Source of the DNA: Oryctolagus cuniculus
Lineage: Eukaryota > Chordata > Mammalia > Lagomorpha > Leporidae
Assembly: GCF_964237555.1 (NCBI RefSeq)
Contig: NC_091444.1
Span: forward strand, 86,046,213-86,110,212
Length of the DNA: 64,000 bases
Direction of reading: 5' to 3'
In this document: one piece after another, positions 49,440 to 59,866 of the stretch
Position numbering within the stretch: position 1 is the stretch's first letter
How the letters are laid out: every line of letters begins with the position of its first letter
Made by a program: the position numbers and the translations under genes
Notes under the pieces: model-generated
What the model was told of the DNA's origin: nothing
What the model saw: the letters and a program-made list of their open reading frames with translations, nothing else
Databases searched by the model: none

Positions 49440-49660
49440 GGGTTTGATGCTGTGGTGTAGTAGGTTAATGCCTTGTCCTGCTGTGCATGCATCCCATATA
49501 TTGTTGCTAGAAGACCAGGTTCTCCACTTCCAATCCAGCTCCCTACTAATGCACCTGGGAAATTGGTGGAAGATGGACCATGTTCTTGGGTGCTGGCACC
49601 CACATGAGAGACTTGGAAGAAGCATCTGGCCTTGCAAATAAAGAAATCTTAAAAAAATAG
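49440..49660 (+). mobile_element. C-SINE, internally deleted
   Basis: Head GGTTTGATGCTGTGGTGTAG. Sequence passes from AAGAAGCATCTGGC directly to CTTGCAAATAAAG, losing about 100 bp including the CT-rich zone. Confidence 0.88.
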
Positions 49661-49671
49661 AAGCAGTGTTA

Positions 49672-49908
49672 GCACTGTTGGAAAAACAGACACATAGTTC
49701 AATGGAAAAAATAGGCAGCTGAAATAAACTGACTTTTCTACAGCCAACCCCTATTTAATAAAGGAAATAAACAGGAGAAAGAAGAATCCCTTTAGCAAAT
49801 GGTTTAAAGGAAAGTGATTATCCATATGTAGAAGCCTGAAAAGATACCCCAACACCTCATACACTATGTAAAAGCAACTCAAGGTTAATTAAAAGTCTAA
49901 ATATAAAA
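49672..49908 (+). mobile_element. L1M ORF2 fragment, arm B (part 1)
   Basis: ACAGACACATAGTTCAATGG, GATTATCCATATGTAGAAGC and CCTGAAAAGATACC match the reverse complement of 34,030-34,230, including the shared text CATATGTAGAAGCCTGAAAAG. Confidence 0.87.
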
Positions 49909-49915
49909 CCAAAAC

Positions 49916-50155
49916 CTTGAGAGCTTGTTTTGAGGTTCTAGCAGGGGAGCGCAGCTACTCGTATACCCTTGACTGAAGACCGGTCCTCCTCTAGTGGGGA
50001 AGGTCATCCTCTTCGACCGAGCACGCAGCTTTGGGAGGGACGCACATGGAGTGGTGAGGGAGGAAGGGGATACCCGCCTAGCCAGCCAGATCAGCCGAAG
50101 CAACCCTGGCGATCAATGGGGTGACAGATGTCGCAGCCAGATCACCCTCACATTC
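49916..50155 (-). pseudogene. RN7SK: 7SK RNA pseudogene, 5' about 240 nt
   Basis: On the minus strand, 50,155 reads GAATGTGAGGGTGATCTGGC, matching 7SK nt 1 onward (GGATGTGAGGGCGATCTGGC). It continues through CATCTGTCACCCCATTGATC, GCTCGGTCGAAGAGGATGAC and GGGTATACGAGTAGCTGC to CAAGCTCTCAAGG at the insertion edge. 7SK is the Pol III RNA that sequesters P-TEFb. Here the 3' about 90 nt and the terminator are missing and substitutions are present, so it is not a functional gene. Confidence 0.95.
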
Positions 50156-51290
50156 TGAGTTCACGCCGGAGCTGAGGGAAGGAAGCAATGCCGTCGGATC
50201 TGGCCGCTCTGCGGGAGTCTGAGGAACAACTCGCACCAGGTGGCCGCCATTCCGTCGTCATGGGTAAAGGAGACCCCAACAAGCCGAGGTGCAAAATGTC
50301 CTCCTATGCCTTCTTCGTGCAGACGTGCCAGGAAGAGCACAAGAAGAAACACCCTGACTTCGGTCAATTTCGCAGAATTCTCTAAGAAATGCTCGGAGAG
50401 ATGGAAGACCATGTCTGCAAAGGAAAAGTCCAAGTTTGAAGATATGGGAAAAAGTGATAAAGCTCGTTATGACAGGGAGATGAAAAATTACGTTCCTCCC
50501 AAGGGTGATAAGAAGGGAAAGAAAAAGGATCCCGATGCTCCTAAAAGACCATCATCTGCCTTCTTTCTCTTTTGCTCTGAACATTGCCCAAAGATCAAAA
50601 GTGAACACCCTGGCCTGTCCATTGGGGACACTGCAAAAAAATTGGGTGAGATGTGGTCTGAACAGTCAGCCAAAGATAAACAACCATATGAACAGAAAGC
50701 AGCTAAGCTAAAGGAGAAATATGAAAAGGATATTGCTGCATACCATGCCAAGGGCAAAAGTGAAGTGGGAAAGAAGGGCCCTGGTAGGCCCACAGGCTCA
50801 AAGAAGAAGAATGAACCTGAAGATGAGGAGGAAGAAGAGGAAGAGGAAGAAGATGAAGATGATGAGGAAGAGGATGAAGATGAAGAATAAATGGCTATCC
50901 TGTAATGATGAGTGTGGAGTGTGCGTGTGTGCTCAGGCAGTTGTTTTGCTAAGAATGTGAATTCAAGTGCAGCTCAATATTAGCTTCAGTATAAAAAAAC
51001 TGTACAGATTTTTGTATAGCTGATAAGATTCTTTGTAGAGAAAATACTTTTTTTAAAAAATGCAGGTTGTAGCTTTTTGAGGGGCTACTACATACAGTTA
51101 GATTTTAAAGCTTCTGATGTTGAATGTTCCTAAATATTTAATGGTTTCTTTAATTTCTTGACTTGTGTATGGTAGCACAGCAAAGTTGTAGGAATTAGTA
51201 TCATTTGTAAATTTGGATTTTTTGTTAGGATGTTGCATTCTGTGTTGTTTTTTTAAAAAAACATTTTGTAATAAAATTATGTATGTTAAA
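50156..51290 (+). pseudogene. HMGB2: HMGB2 processed pseudogene
   Basis: HMGB2 is a chromatin protein with two DNA-bending HMG boxes and an acidic tail. The copy is intronless and carries 5' UTR (50,156-50,259), an ATG at 50,260, a stop at 50,888-50,890 and a 3' UTR of about 400 nt with AATAAA. A deletion of two bases at about 50,358-50,362 (CACCCTGACTTCGGTC) breaks the frame in box A after about 33 codons. The second frame then runs uninterrupted from NFAEFSKKCSERW through box B (about residues 95-163) to the Glu/Asp tail. MGKGDPNKP, rather than the HMGB1 start, and the UTRs identify HMGB2. Apparent substitutions include Cys for Gly at residue 11 and Cys for Arg in SEHRPK. It cannot give full-length protein. 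Confidence 0.95.
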
Positions 51291-51306
51291 AAATAACCCA
51301 AAACCT

Positions 51307-51705
51307 AAGTAAACATATGAGAAACTGTAAAACATAAGCAGAGACAACAGTTTGTGTAAGATTCCAAAAGCACAAGTAACAAAAATAAAATATACAAATT
51401 TGAGCATATCAAATTAAGATACATCTTCACAACAAAGTAATCAACAGAGTGAAGATACAATGGATGGAATGGCAGGATACATTGAAAACTCTGACTATGA
51501 CAAAAGATTGATAGCCAGAACATACATATATAGAACTGGAAAAACTCCAAACAAGAAGCAAAATGTACACGTAAGAAATGGGCAATGATCAGAATACAGG
51601 TTTCTCAGAAGAAGAAATCTCAATGGTCAAGACATAGATGAACATGCCCAATATCACTAGCCATTAGGGAAATGTAAATCAAAACCAATAGCAGACTCCA
51701 TCTGT
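51307..51705 (+). mobile_element. L1M ORF2 fragment, arm B (part 2)
   Basis: CAACAAAGTAATCAACAGAG, GATAGCCAGAACATACATA and CACTAGCCATTAGGGAAATG are sense L1 ORF2. It ends after AAATCAAAACCA, the same point where arm A leaves L1. Confidence 0.87.
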
Positions 51706-52120
51706 GGGAGAAGACAATGCTTGGGTTTTCATTTGTGCAACAAGTGGGTTTAGAGGACCCTGTTCACCATTAGAGGGCAGAGTCTACATGGAAGTAAAGA
51801 ATCCTTAATACTTTCCTAATGGGCTTGTTGAATTCTTGACTAGTGCCTATTACCATTGCCACAACCTTTCCAGTCTCACTACTTTCCTTCTTCTTCCTCT
51901 TCTCTATAGCTTGCAAAAACAGTATATCTTCTATATACGGAGGATACTTTTGTTTTGTTTTATTCCTTCTGTCTCATGATGTTCCTCTAAGAAATCACAA
52001 CCCTCCAAATATTCATTCATTTATGCAGTCTGCAGTTTTCATGGGCTACTACATGGCAAAGTACTAGGTTAAAGGAAAGGTATAGGTCAGGAACTGAGCA
52101 AAGTTCACAATGATGTAGTA
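51706..52120 (+). repeat. Unclassified segment of inverted duplication, arm B
   Basis: TGTGGGAGAAGACAATGC, GTGGGTTTAGAGGACCCTGT, CTTCTTCCTCTTCTCTATAG and TTCATTTATGCAGTCTGCAG match the reverse complement of 33,615-33,503 joined to 32,722-32,440. No coding frame is recognised. Confidence 0.8.
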
Positions 52121-52121
52121 T

Positions 52122-52149
52122 TATCTGGGGAAATGAACCTGATGGAAGA

Positions 52150-52191
<42 letters not shown>

Positions 52192-52245
52192 TCTCTCTCT
52201 GTGTAGCTCTGATTTTCAAATAAATAAATAAATCTTTAAAAACTA
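52122..52245 (+). mobile_element. C-SINE 3' end with expanded (CT)n
   Basis: GGGAAATGAACCTGATGGAAGAC leads into about 40 bp of CT repeat at 52,150-52,190 and an AAATAAATAAATAAATCTTT tail. Confidence 0.9.
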
Positions 52246-52697
52246 ACTAAATAAATATACTAATAACCTGGTGGCAACACCTTTCTATCAGAACATGTGA
52301 AGCACTCAAACACAGTTTGTCCCAGAAAGTCAGCCATAGTTTTCAAGGGCACACCTTCTACTCCATTTGTGGACATCTCTGTGTGGAGTAAGGGGCACTT
52401 ATTTCTTCCCCTCTTCTTTCTTACCACTCTCACAGTTATAACTTCTTCCACAGAGCAGTCTTTATGAAATTGTAGAACTAATATCCTCCCATTTCAAAAA
52501 TGTCATGGGTTTAACCACAGAACCCAAAATAAGACAAGTAACTGGCCTTCTTAAATTACACAGTGTGGAATGTAAGATTCTCAGTGGATCACTGGGTAAC
52601 TGTAAAGTACTGGGCAGAGAAAAAGATGTTACTTATCTGTATTTATGATGTTGTAATTCTCCAATTTATGCAAACTCAGATTAAAAGGGCTCCAGAT
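52246..52697. other. Intergenic sequence, no gene seen
   Basis: No element recognised. Confidence 0.5.
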
Positions 52698-52985
52698 AGT
52701 GGGCAACACTGTTGCATAGTGGGTAAAGCTACTGCCTGCAGTGTCAGCATCCTATATGGGTGCCGGTTGGGATCCTGGCTGCTGCACTTCCCATCCAGCT
52801 CTCTGCTGTGGCCTGGGAAAACAGTAGAAGATGGCCCAAATCCCTCATCTCCTGCACCCACCTATGAGACCTGGACAAAGCTCCTGGCTTCTGGTTGTGG
52901 ATCCAAACAGCTCCAGCCATCCATCTCTGCTTCTACCACTCTGTAACTCTGCCTTTCAAATAAATAAATAATTATTTTAAAAAAC
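52698..52985 (+). mobile_element. C-SINE, internally shortened
   Basis: GTGGGCAACACTGTTGCATAG head; the CT-rich zone is collapsed (CCATCTCTGCTTCTACC); tail AAATAAATAAATAATT. Confidence 0.9.
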
Positions 52986-52994
52986 AGCTTCATC

Positions 52995-53145
52995 CCAAAA
53001 GAAGCTCCTGGCTTCAGACTGGCACAGCTCCAGCTGTTGCTGCCAATTGGGGAGTGAACCATCGGAGAGAAGACGTCTCTCTCTCTTTCTCTCTCTCTCC
53101 TCTCTCTGTGTAACTCTTTCAAATGAATACATAAATCTTTAAAAA
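52995..53145 (+). mobile_element. C-SINE, 5'-truncated
   Basis: Begins at AAAGAAGCTCCTGGCTTCAG and runs to the ACATAAATCTTTAAAAAAG tail, directly after the previous SINE. Confidence 0.88.
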
Positions 53146-53560
53146 AGTAGCTCCAGTTATTGACAACACAGTAGACTTGCATTAATTTTAGTTCCCTTCT
53201 TATTTTGCAAAGGGATCAGTGGCAGGTCAAAACAGTTGACAGCCTTGCTAACAGGAGAAGAAATAGCTGAAGACAGAAAATGAAAAGCAGCCAAATACAT
53301 CATCAAAGAAAGAGAAGTGGACCCCATCCAACACAAACCTTTAAAAGTGGATGCTCACAATTAATGAGTGAAACAGCTGCCCACTGAAATCTTATCTAGG
53401 GAGGGAAGATGTCCTAAGTTCTGCTTCTGTAAACTCCAGTCATAAATCTATCCTAATAAATCTGTCCCCGGCATCACTTTTACAAACATACTGGACCCAC
53501 TGACCATTGGAAATGTGGACCTAAGTCATGAAGGCTGCCATTTAAACCCACCAATGCTGT
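53146..53560. other. Intergenic sequence, no gene seen
   Basis: No element recognised. Confidence 0.5.
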
Positions 53561-54780
53561 AACAGCTAAGAAACTTGAATTTGATGCTCAGTTCTCAGGA
53601 AATCATTCCAGCTGAGCCTAGGGCCATTAATAGAAACTCCTTGGATCCTCCACTGTCTCTGTGCCTGTTTGAAAGAAGGGAGTTTTCCCACCCCAGGTTT
53701 CTGGAACAGCTTCAAATTCCACATTGGAAAAATCTGATAATTAATATGAGAGGGATCAATGCACACTTCACACTGCTCCCCACCAGGAAGATGAGGTGCA
53801 GGATGAGAGCAGTGGGGCAGATCCCAGTCAGATCCTCCTTCCCACCCCTCTGCTGCCCCAGGCTCCCTGCTGAAGGCCACCCAGCCCCACCCTGCAGGAA
53901 CCAGCCCAGGAAACATCAAGAGACGTGGCCAGACTGCATTCTGAGACCACCCACAGTGGGAACCCAGCTTATTTAACTGTGGAGAGCTGGAGTCTTTCTG
54001 CCTTCCTTCCCTGCGTGTGCATGTTCCCAGAATGCTGCCCCCTCTCTCCTATAACCACTAAATAAAGCTCATTAGGGACAGTTTGGGTGAGGTCCTGCAG
54101 GAGAGATTCCAGGCACTGGGAGCCTGGGAAGTGGAGGTGGGAGACAGAACAGCCCGGGTCCCAGTCCTGACCTCGGGGGAAGCTGCCATGATCTATGGCT
54201 CCCTGGCACCCACCCTTCTCCCACACGTATCCCAGCCCCTTCCTGCATGCCAAACCTGCAGCAGAAAGTCCCTGGAGCAGGTACCCTTTCTTCTGGACAC
54301 ACGGGGATCGATTCGGGGAGTGGCGGGAAGAGACTCCCTGGTAAGTGGGACCCACAGGTGGAGGATGAAGAGGGAAGATGCAGCAGGAGGCAGGCTCGGG
54401 GTGAGCACTTGGAAACTCCCTGGGATAGCACGTGCAGAGCAGGAGATGCGGTAAATGCCAGAGAAGGAGAAGCACAGCCCCCAGGGCTGACCCTGATCAG
54501 GGAATGAACTCCCTCTGGTCCAACTCAGGCCCCAGGGAATGGCAGCAGCATGCGCATGTGCACAGGCATTCAGAAGGCATAATACATCCGAGCTCCTGGG
54601 AACTCTGGGAAATGGAGTACAGGCCGCAGCATCCCTAGAGACACCAGCTGACCCTCCCAAAGGCTGTAGTCAGGGGTGGGTGCCCACAACCAGAGGGCCT
54701 TTGCTTTTATTCAGTCCCTCCTTCCTTTCCTTCCCCCCACCAAAATCTCAGGGATCAGTTGCTTTCTTCCTTTCCTGAAT
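53561..54780. other. GC-richer island, possible solitary LTR or transcript 3' end
   Basis: GC content rises visibly over the surroundings. On the + strand a TATA-like CTTATTTAAC at about 53,967 is followed about 90 bp later by CTAAATAAAGC (54,057) and a TG-rich stretch, the spacing of an LTR R region. Several open frames of 80-170 codons occur on both strands, none with a recognisable domain; high GC explains their lengths. I found no flanking duplication or internal retroviral sequence, so both readings stay tentative. Confidence 0.3.
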
Positions 54781-54992
54781 CAAATCTGAAAGAGTGACAC
54801 TGACTGCTGCTAACTGACCCCAAATCCTGGCTCCCTCATAACCTCTGTCTCTTCCAGAAAAATCTTATTTACTACTTTGGCCCTAGAAATCATAAATGAC
54901 TATGATAGAATGTAGCTTTTAACAGAGGTGTAGAAGGCATGGTTTAATGTCCAGTTTTGAGAATACAATTTTCATTTGTGTTTTATTGATGT
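54781..54992. other. Intergenic sequence, no gene seen
   Basis: Short AT-richer stretch without recognised features. Confidence 0.5.
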
Positions 54993-55005
54993 TTATAGTT
55001 CTTTT

Positions 55006-55133
55006 AAGATTTATTTATGTATTTGGAAGTCAGAGTTACAGAGAAGGAGAGCCAGAGACAGAGAGAGAGAGAGAGAGGTTTACCATCTGCTGGTTCACTC
55101 CCCAATTGGCAGCAGCAGCACAGCACCGACCCC
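55006..55133 (-). mobile_element. C-SINE with large internal deletion
   Basis: A perfect 13-bp target-site duplication TTATAGTTCTTTT (54,993-55,005 and 55,134-55,146) flanks only 128 bp. The tail and CT zone pass at CCCCAATTGGCAGCAGCAGC directly to the head end CAGCACCGACCCC, losing about 200 bp. Confidence 0.93.
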
Positions 55134-55396
55134 TTATAGTTCTTTTCAAATCATTTTAAACTGTCTTTTTATTCATCTAGTACAGAGACAGAAGAATGGA
55201 CACAGAGCTAACATAGCTGCGTATTCAAAGAGACAGGTTAAGGGGTTAAATGCCTTATATCATAGCATTTATACCTTAGATTAACTCTGGGGACAGTATT
55301 ATCTGGAGTTTACAAAATAGAAACTGAATGGAAAGAGCTTAGAAAAGCATGGTGTTTTTTAATATCATAAAAAAGTCTAAGTTAAAGGCCAATCAA

Positions 55397-55712
55397 GGGG
55401 CCAGCACTGTGGCATAGCATGTAAAGCATTGACATTCCATATGGGTGGAGGTTGAACCCGGCTACTCTGCTTTCGATCCAACTCTCTGCTATGGCCAGGG
55501 AAAGCGGTGGAAGATGGCCCAAGTCCTTGGGCAGCTGCATCTGTGTGGGAGACCCAGAAGAAGCTCCTGCCTGCTGGCATTGGAGCTGTACAGCTCCAGC
55601 AATTGTGACCAATTGGTGAGTGAACCAAAAGATGGAAGATGTTTCTCTCTCTCTCTCTCTCTCCCCTTCCTCTCTGTGTAACTGTGACTTTCAAATAAAT
55701 AAATAACTGTTT
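55397..55712 (+). mobile_element. C-SINE
   Basis: Head GGGGCCAGCACTGTGGCATAG. Flanks share CAATCAA. Confidence 0.93.
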
Positions 55713-56935
55713 TTAGAATGTCAATCAATATATAATACTAGCTTAAAGATATTTCTTTTGTCTTGTGTCTCAGTTTTTAAAATCTGATTTATCAAATGGA
55801 AAAATGTGAGAGAGATGAAGAATACCTACAAAAATAATTTACTGTAATTATTTACTGTAATAATTTACTGTAATGATGTACTGTAATTTACGGTAATAAT
55901 GTACTGTGAAGAACCACATAGGATTAAAACTTGTCTAGAAAACAAAGGAGATTCAAAGTTGCTATTTTTCATGGTTATTTTTTCTTATTTTTAATATCAA
56001 GATAGTATATAAATATTATGCACTCCTAGGTATTTGTGTGTTGTTTGATATGTTTTATTTTTAATCAGAAATTCAAAGAGATAACTGGGTAACATGAAGT
56101 TCTGTGTTTCTGATTACTTCTCTCAATTAGAGATCATGGGATTAGAGGTGGTGCTAGATTAAGAATGCTTCAATCTTTATCCACTGACTTCACACCAGCA
56201 TTTACTATGTTAAACAATATTCTTGGGGTAGATGGCTCTTTCTTGCCAGACTGTAAACTTCATGGGGTCTAGAAACATATTTGCTTTGACACTAAAACTC
56301 AGCATCTTGACAGTCAGTCTTTTAGTTGAATAAATACATGATATACAAAATAAATATTTCTGCCCCTCAAGAACTGCCTAAGAGAGAAGAAAATAGAAAT
56401 CAATTTGATGACTCTCAGTATTAGGTGAATATATAATTTGTCATTCTGACATAAGCCTTGTCATAAAAAGGGCATATGAATAATCACACAGAGTTGAAGT
56501 GTATGAACACCTAGGGCCAAGTGGATTAAAAGTTCAGCCTAGCTATGTAAGGCATTCCATGTCAATAGGAGAGGAAGGAGGAAGAGGGGAGGGAGTGTAG
56601 GTGGGAAGGTGGTTACGGTGGGAAGAATCACCATGCTCATTACTTAGCAGCAAAGAGAGAATCTGTGATCATTTGTTGCTTAAGAAAGGGTGATAGGCAT
56701 TATTTAATTATAATGCAGGCATCAGTGTTCACCTGTCTCTGAAATAGGAAGTCTATAACTCAGAATTCCTTGCTGTTTCATCAAAAACAATTCAAAACAA
56801 AAACCTAATTAAGCATAAGTGGAAGTTGTGCATTAGAAGTCTATTCTAATCTCTAGGAGGTTCAGGGGTTGGAAAATTCATCTAAAATCTTGCTGAAAAA
56901 TGTCCCACACATTTTCCATGAACACTACCCTTAAG
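55713..56935. other. Intergenic sequence with a minisatellite, no gene seen
   Basis: 55,833-55,912 repeats TTACTGTAAT-type units of 13-16 bp about five times. 56,570-56,625 is G-rich (GAAGAGGGGAGGGAGTGTAG) and may be an old L1 3' UTR. Confidence 0.55.
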
Positions 56936-56942
56936 CATAAGC

Positions 56943-57275
56943 TTTTTTTAAAAAAAGATTTATTTATTTGAAAGTCAGAATTACAGAGAGAGGAGAGGCA
57001 GAGAGAGAGAGAGAGAGAGAATCGTCCATCTGCTGGTTTACTCCCCAATTGGATGCAATGGCCAGAGCTGAGCTGATCCAAAGCCAGGAGTTAGGAGCTT
57101 CTTCCAGGTCTCCCGTGTGGGTTCAGGTGTCCAAAGACATGGGCCATTTTCTACTGCTTTCTCAGGCCACAGCACACCTGGATTGGAAGTGGAGCAGGCT
57201 GGACTCCAACCGGTGACCATATGGGATGCTGGCACTGCAGGAGGCAGCCTTACCTGCTATACCACAGCACCAGCC
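56943..57275 (-). mobile_element. C-SINE
   Basis: CATAAGC occurs at 56,936 and just after the head end CACCAGCCCC, fitting a 7-bp duplication. Confidence 0.92.
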
Positions 57276-57282
57276 CCCATAA

Positions 57283-58260
57283 GCCCTATCTTCTGCAGAA
57301 CCAGCACCCCAGACACCAGCCACCACATGGCATCCCATGGCACATTCAACCCTGGCAATGTTCTGCAGCTCTTGCTCCTCTCCACTTTCACTGGAAGAAT
57401 CTGCAACTCCTTGTTTTCATGCAAGTAATTCTGATTCAGATGATGCCCCTGACACAATTGGCTGGCAAGTGCCATGGCATGTGTCCACGGCCTAGCTAAA
57501 TGCAAAGCTGGAACATTTTAAACTTTTCACTGCCATGGTGAGACACGGACTCCATCTGATGAAGTAGGGGATTTTTCAGGGAGTCTAGAGAATCAAATAT
57601 GACAAAATGACAAATCTTAACCAAAGAGTGCCGTGGTACAGATGAAGAGAACCCAAAATGTATTTTTCTATCTTTTCTTTTCTGAGTTAAGTGCCTAAAA
57701 ACAAAGCCAATGAGGGTTAAACAGACCCATTCTGAAAATTCCTTAACATCTTCATTTTCATCCAAATTAATATATTACTTGAAGGAAATAAATTTTACAT
57801 AAATGAAAATGCAGTACCACAGACAAGTGTACAGAACATAGCCCTTCAGTTAGCTTCAAACCATCTGGGTCCATTAATGTGTTCTTCCAGAACCCAAGCT
57901 GCAGTACAATAGAACCACAGCCTCTGACATTCCTCCTCCACCCTGATGGATCTTGGGTTTTCCTCCCACCTCCCCTCTCCTGTGAATACATCAGTAGCAG
58001 GATAAATGGAATCCAAAGATACGATGATGTTATTTAACATGGAATAAACATAGTGTTTTAGTCAGTACAATCCTCAATACTACAATAATAATTCCGAGTT
58101 CACTGACTATGAAACTAAGTATATGAAATCTATTCCTAAGTAATCGTACCATCGAGAGCTGAATGTAGACTTTCAGAGGGAAAGAAAGAGAGAATTGTGT
58201 AGAGATGTGTATCTCTATAATAGAGATTTACCACTGTACTTTATAGACAGTACACCATGT
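57283..58260. other. Intergenic sequence, no gene seen
   Basis: Minus-strand frames of 64-89 codons have no recognisable domain or homologous pattern. Confidence 0.5.
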
Positions 58261-58261
58261 T

Positions 58262-58560
58262 TGTATTTTCTTGTTTTTTTATTTTTTTATTTTTTGCAGT
58301 CTGGAATAGTTTATTATATCCAGCTTGTCACTTTGGAAATTTTATGATTAGACACTAATATACAACAAATTTTGAATCCTTACAGACAATATAGAGCACC
58401 CTAGGCCCTCCCAAGGGCAGAAAACAGACCAAGAGCTCACAGATTGGCTGCAACTGCAAGAAGCAGATGAAAATATCGTCAGAAAGATACATATTCCTGC
58501 AGTGTGGCTGCTGAGCAGTTCTGCCCTTATGGATCTCATCTCTGTTTCAGATCATTAAAG
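58262..58560 (-). pseudogene. Possible retrocopy of an unidentified mRNA 3' end
   Basis: On the minus strand the sequence ends GATATAATAAACTATTCCAG, then ACTGC and an A-rich run with interspersed T. An AATAAA about 14 nt before an A-tail is the mark of a processed transcript. I cannot name the parent and no clear target-site duplication was found. Confidence 0.4.
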
Positions 58561-58642
58561 AAAGTTACATGCTTTCTGACATTTCTAAAGATTTCAATAA
58601 TGAGAATCTAATATATGTTCACTATGCTAAGAGCTTCAGAAC

Positions 58643-58795
58643 AGCCCAAAGATGTGGGCCATCTATTGCTTTCCCAGGCCATAGCAGAGAGCTGGATCAG
58701 AAGAGGAGCAGCTGGGACTAGAACCGGAGCCCATATGGGATGCTGGCACTTCAGGCCAGTGCTTTAACCTGCTGTGCCACAGCACTGGCCACAAC
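58643..58795 (-). mobile_element. C-SINE head half, tail missing
   Basis: From GATGTGGGCCATCTATTGC to CTGTGCCACAGCACTGGCC. The 3' half is absent, so loss by deletion rather than 5' truncation is implied. Confidence 0.88.
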
Positions 58796-59056
58796 GTAGT
58801 ATTTCTAATAGAAGAGATGGTTAAGTCATTAACTCCTCTAAAATACAAGTTAAGTATTAGTTTTGAAACTCTGATTCATTCATGAGAAAAACAAAAGGTT
58901 AATTTTCACTCTTTGCTTCTGGGTATGTAAATTTTCTTCTAAGAAATTAATCATGACTTTTACATCTCAGACCCTATTATGAGTAAGTAGAGAATATTGT
59001 GGGGTCATATGCTCATTCTATCAAAGGAACATTTCTCCAATTAAAGAAAACATTAT

Positions 59057-59266
59057 GGGCATCCCATATGGGCACTGGTTTGAGTCCTTGCGGCTCCACT
59101 TCTGATCTAGCTCCTGGCTATGTCCTGGGAAAGCAGTAGAAAATGGCCCAAGTGCTTGGGCCCATGCACATGCATGGGAGAACTTGAAGCTCTTAGCTCC
59201 TGGCTTCAGATCAGCGCAGCTCCAGCCATTGCAACCAGCTGGGGAGTAAACGATCAGATGGAAGAC

Positions 59267-59305
<39 letters not shown>

Positions 59306-59352
59306 GGTGTTTGTAACTCTTTCAAATAAATAAACAAATCTTTAAAAAAAAA
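59057..59352 (+). mobile_element. C-SINE, 5'-truncated, with (CT)n(GT)n
   Basis: Starts at GGGCATCCCATATGGGCAC. 59,266-59,306 is (CT)n passing into (GT)n. Tail AAATAAATAAACAAATCTTT. Confidence 0.92.
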
Positions 59353-59357
59353 GCCAT

Positions 59358-59542
59358 GAGTCAGGGAAATTTCATCCAGGTCTCTCGCTTGGGTGCAAGA
59401 CTCAAGGATTTCTACCATATTCTACTGCTTTCCCAGTATGTTTTCAGAGACCTGCATCAGAAGTAGAACATGCAATGGTGCCCATAGAGGATGCTAGTGC
59501 TGCAGGTGTTGCTATAACCCATTTTGCCACAGTGCTGGCCCG
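59358..59542 (-). mobile_element. C-SINE, tail missing
   Basis: TCATCCAGGTCTCTCGCTTG through TTGCCACAGTGCTGGCCC. It abuts the previous SINE tail. Confidence 0.85.
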
Positions 59543-59597
59543 GTAACAATTTTTAATTCCTAGGAATTAACAGGGAAGAAAGAAGTATGGCAGGATA

Positions 59598-59866
59598 CCT
59601 TTTTTAAAAAAAATATTTTATTCATTTGAAAAAGTTATATGGAGAGGTAGAGAGTGAGCTGATCAGAAGCCAGGAGCCAGGAGCTTTTTCTGGGTCTCCA
59701 CATGAGCAAAAGGGCCCAAGGACTTGGGCCATCCTCTACTGTTTTCCCAGGTGCATTAACAGGAGGCTGGACTGGAAGTGGAGCAGCTGGGACTCTACCA
59801 GCACTCATATGGGATGCCTGTATTTCAGGCCAGGGCTTTAACCTGATGTGCCACAGTGCTAGCTCC
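59598..59866 (-). mobile_element. C-SINE, shortened
   Basis: Tail TTTTTTAAAAAAAATATTTT, GAGCCAGGAGCTTTTTCTGG, head end GTGCCACAGTGCTAGCTCC. The usual GGTTCACTCCCCA portion is missing. Confidence 0.9.

Larger units (their letters stand above)
49909..51306 (+). mobile_element. Chimeric retro-insertion: inverted 7SK plus HMGB2 processed pseudogene
   Basis: A short duplication CCAAAACCT (49,909-49,917 and 51,298-51,306) bounds the insertion within L1M, which is continuous on both sides. The contents are antisense 7SK (nt about 240 to 1) joined at about 50,155 to HMGB2 5' UTR, frame and 3' UTR in sense, ending AATAAAATTATGTATG and a very short A-run. Confidence 0.88.

Noticed and set aside
50240..50890. 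Functional HMGB2-like gene
   Set aside because: There are no introns, a frameshift in box A, and retrocopy hallmarks; the 216-codon frame starts out of frame with the HMGB2 ATG.
52150..52190. (CT)n tract as a separate locus
   Set aside because: It is the expanded CT zone of a SINE 3' end.
53969..54660. Long overlapping frames on both strands at 54 kb as genes
   Set aside because: Frames are open on both strands at once and the products have no recognisable features; GC richness explains them.
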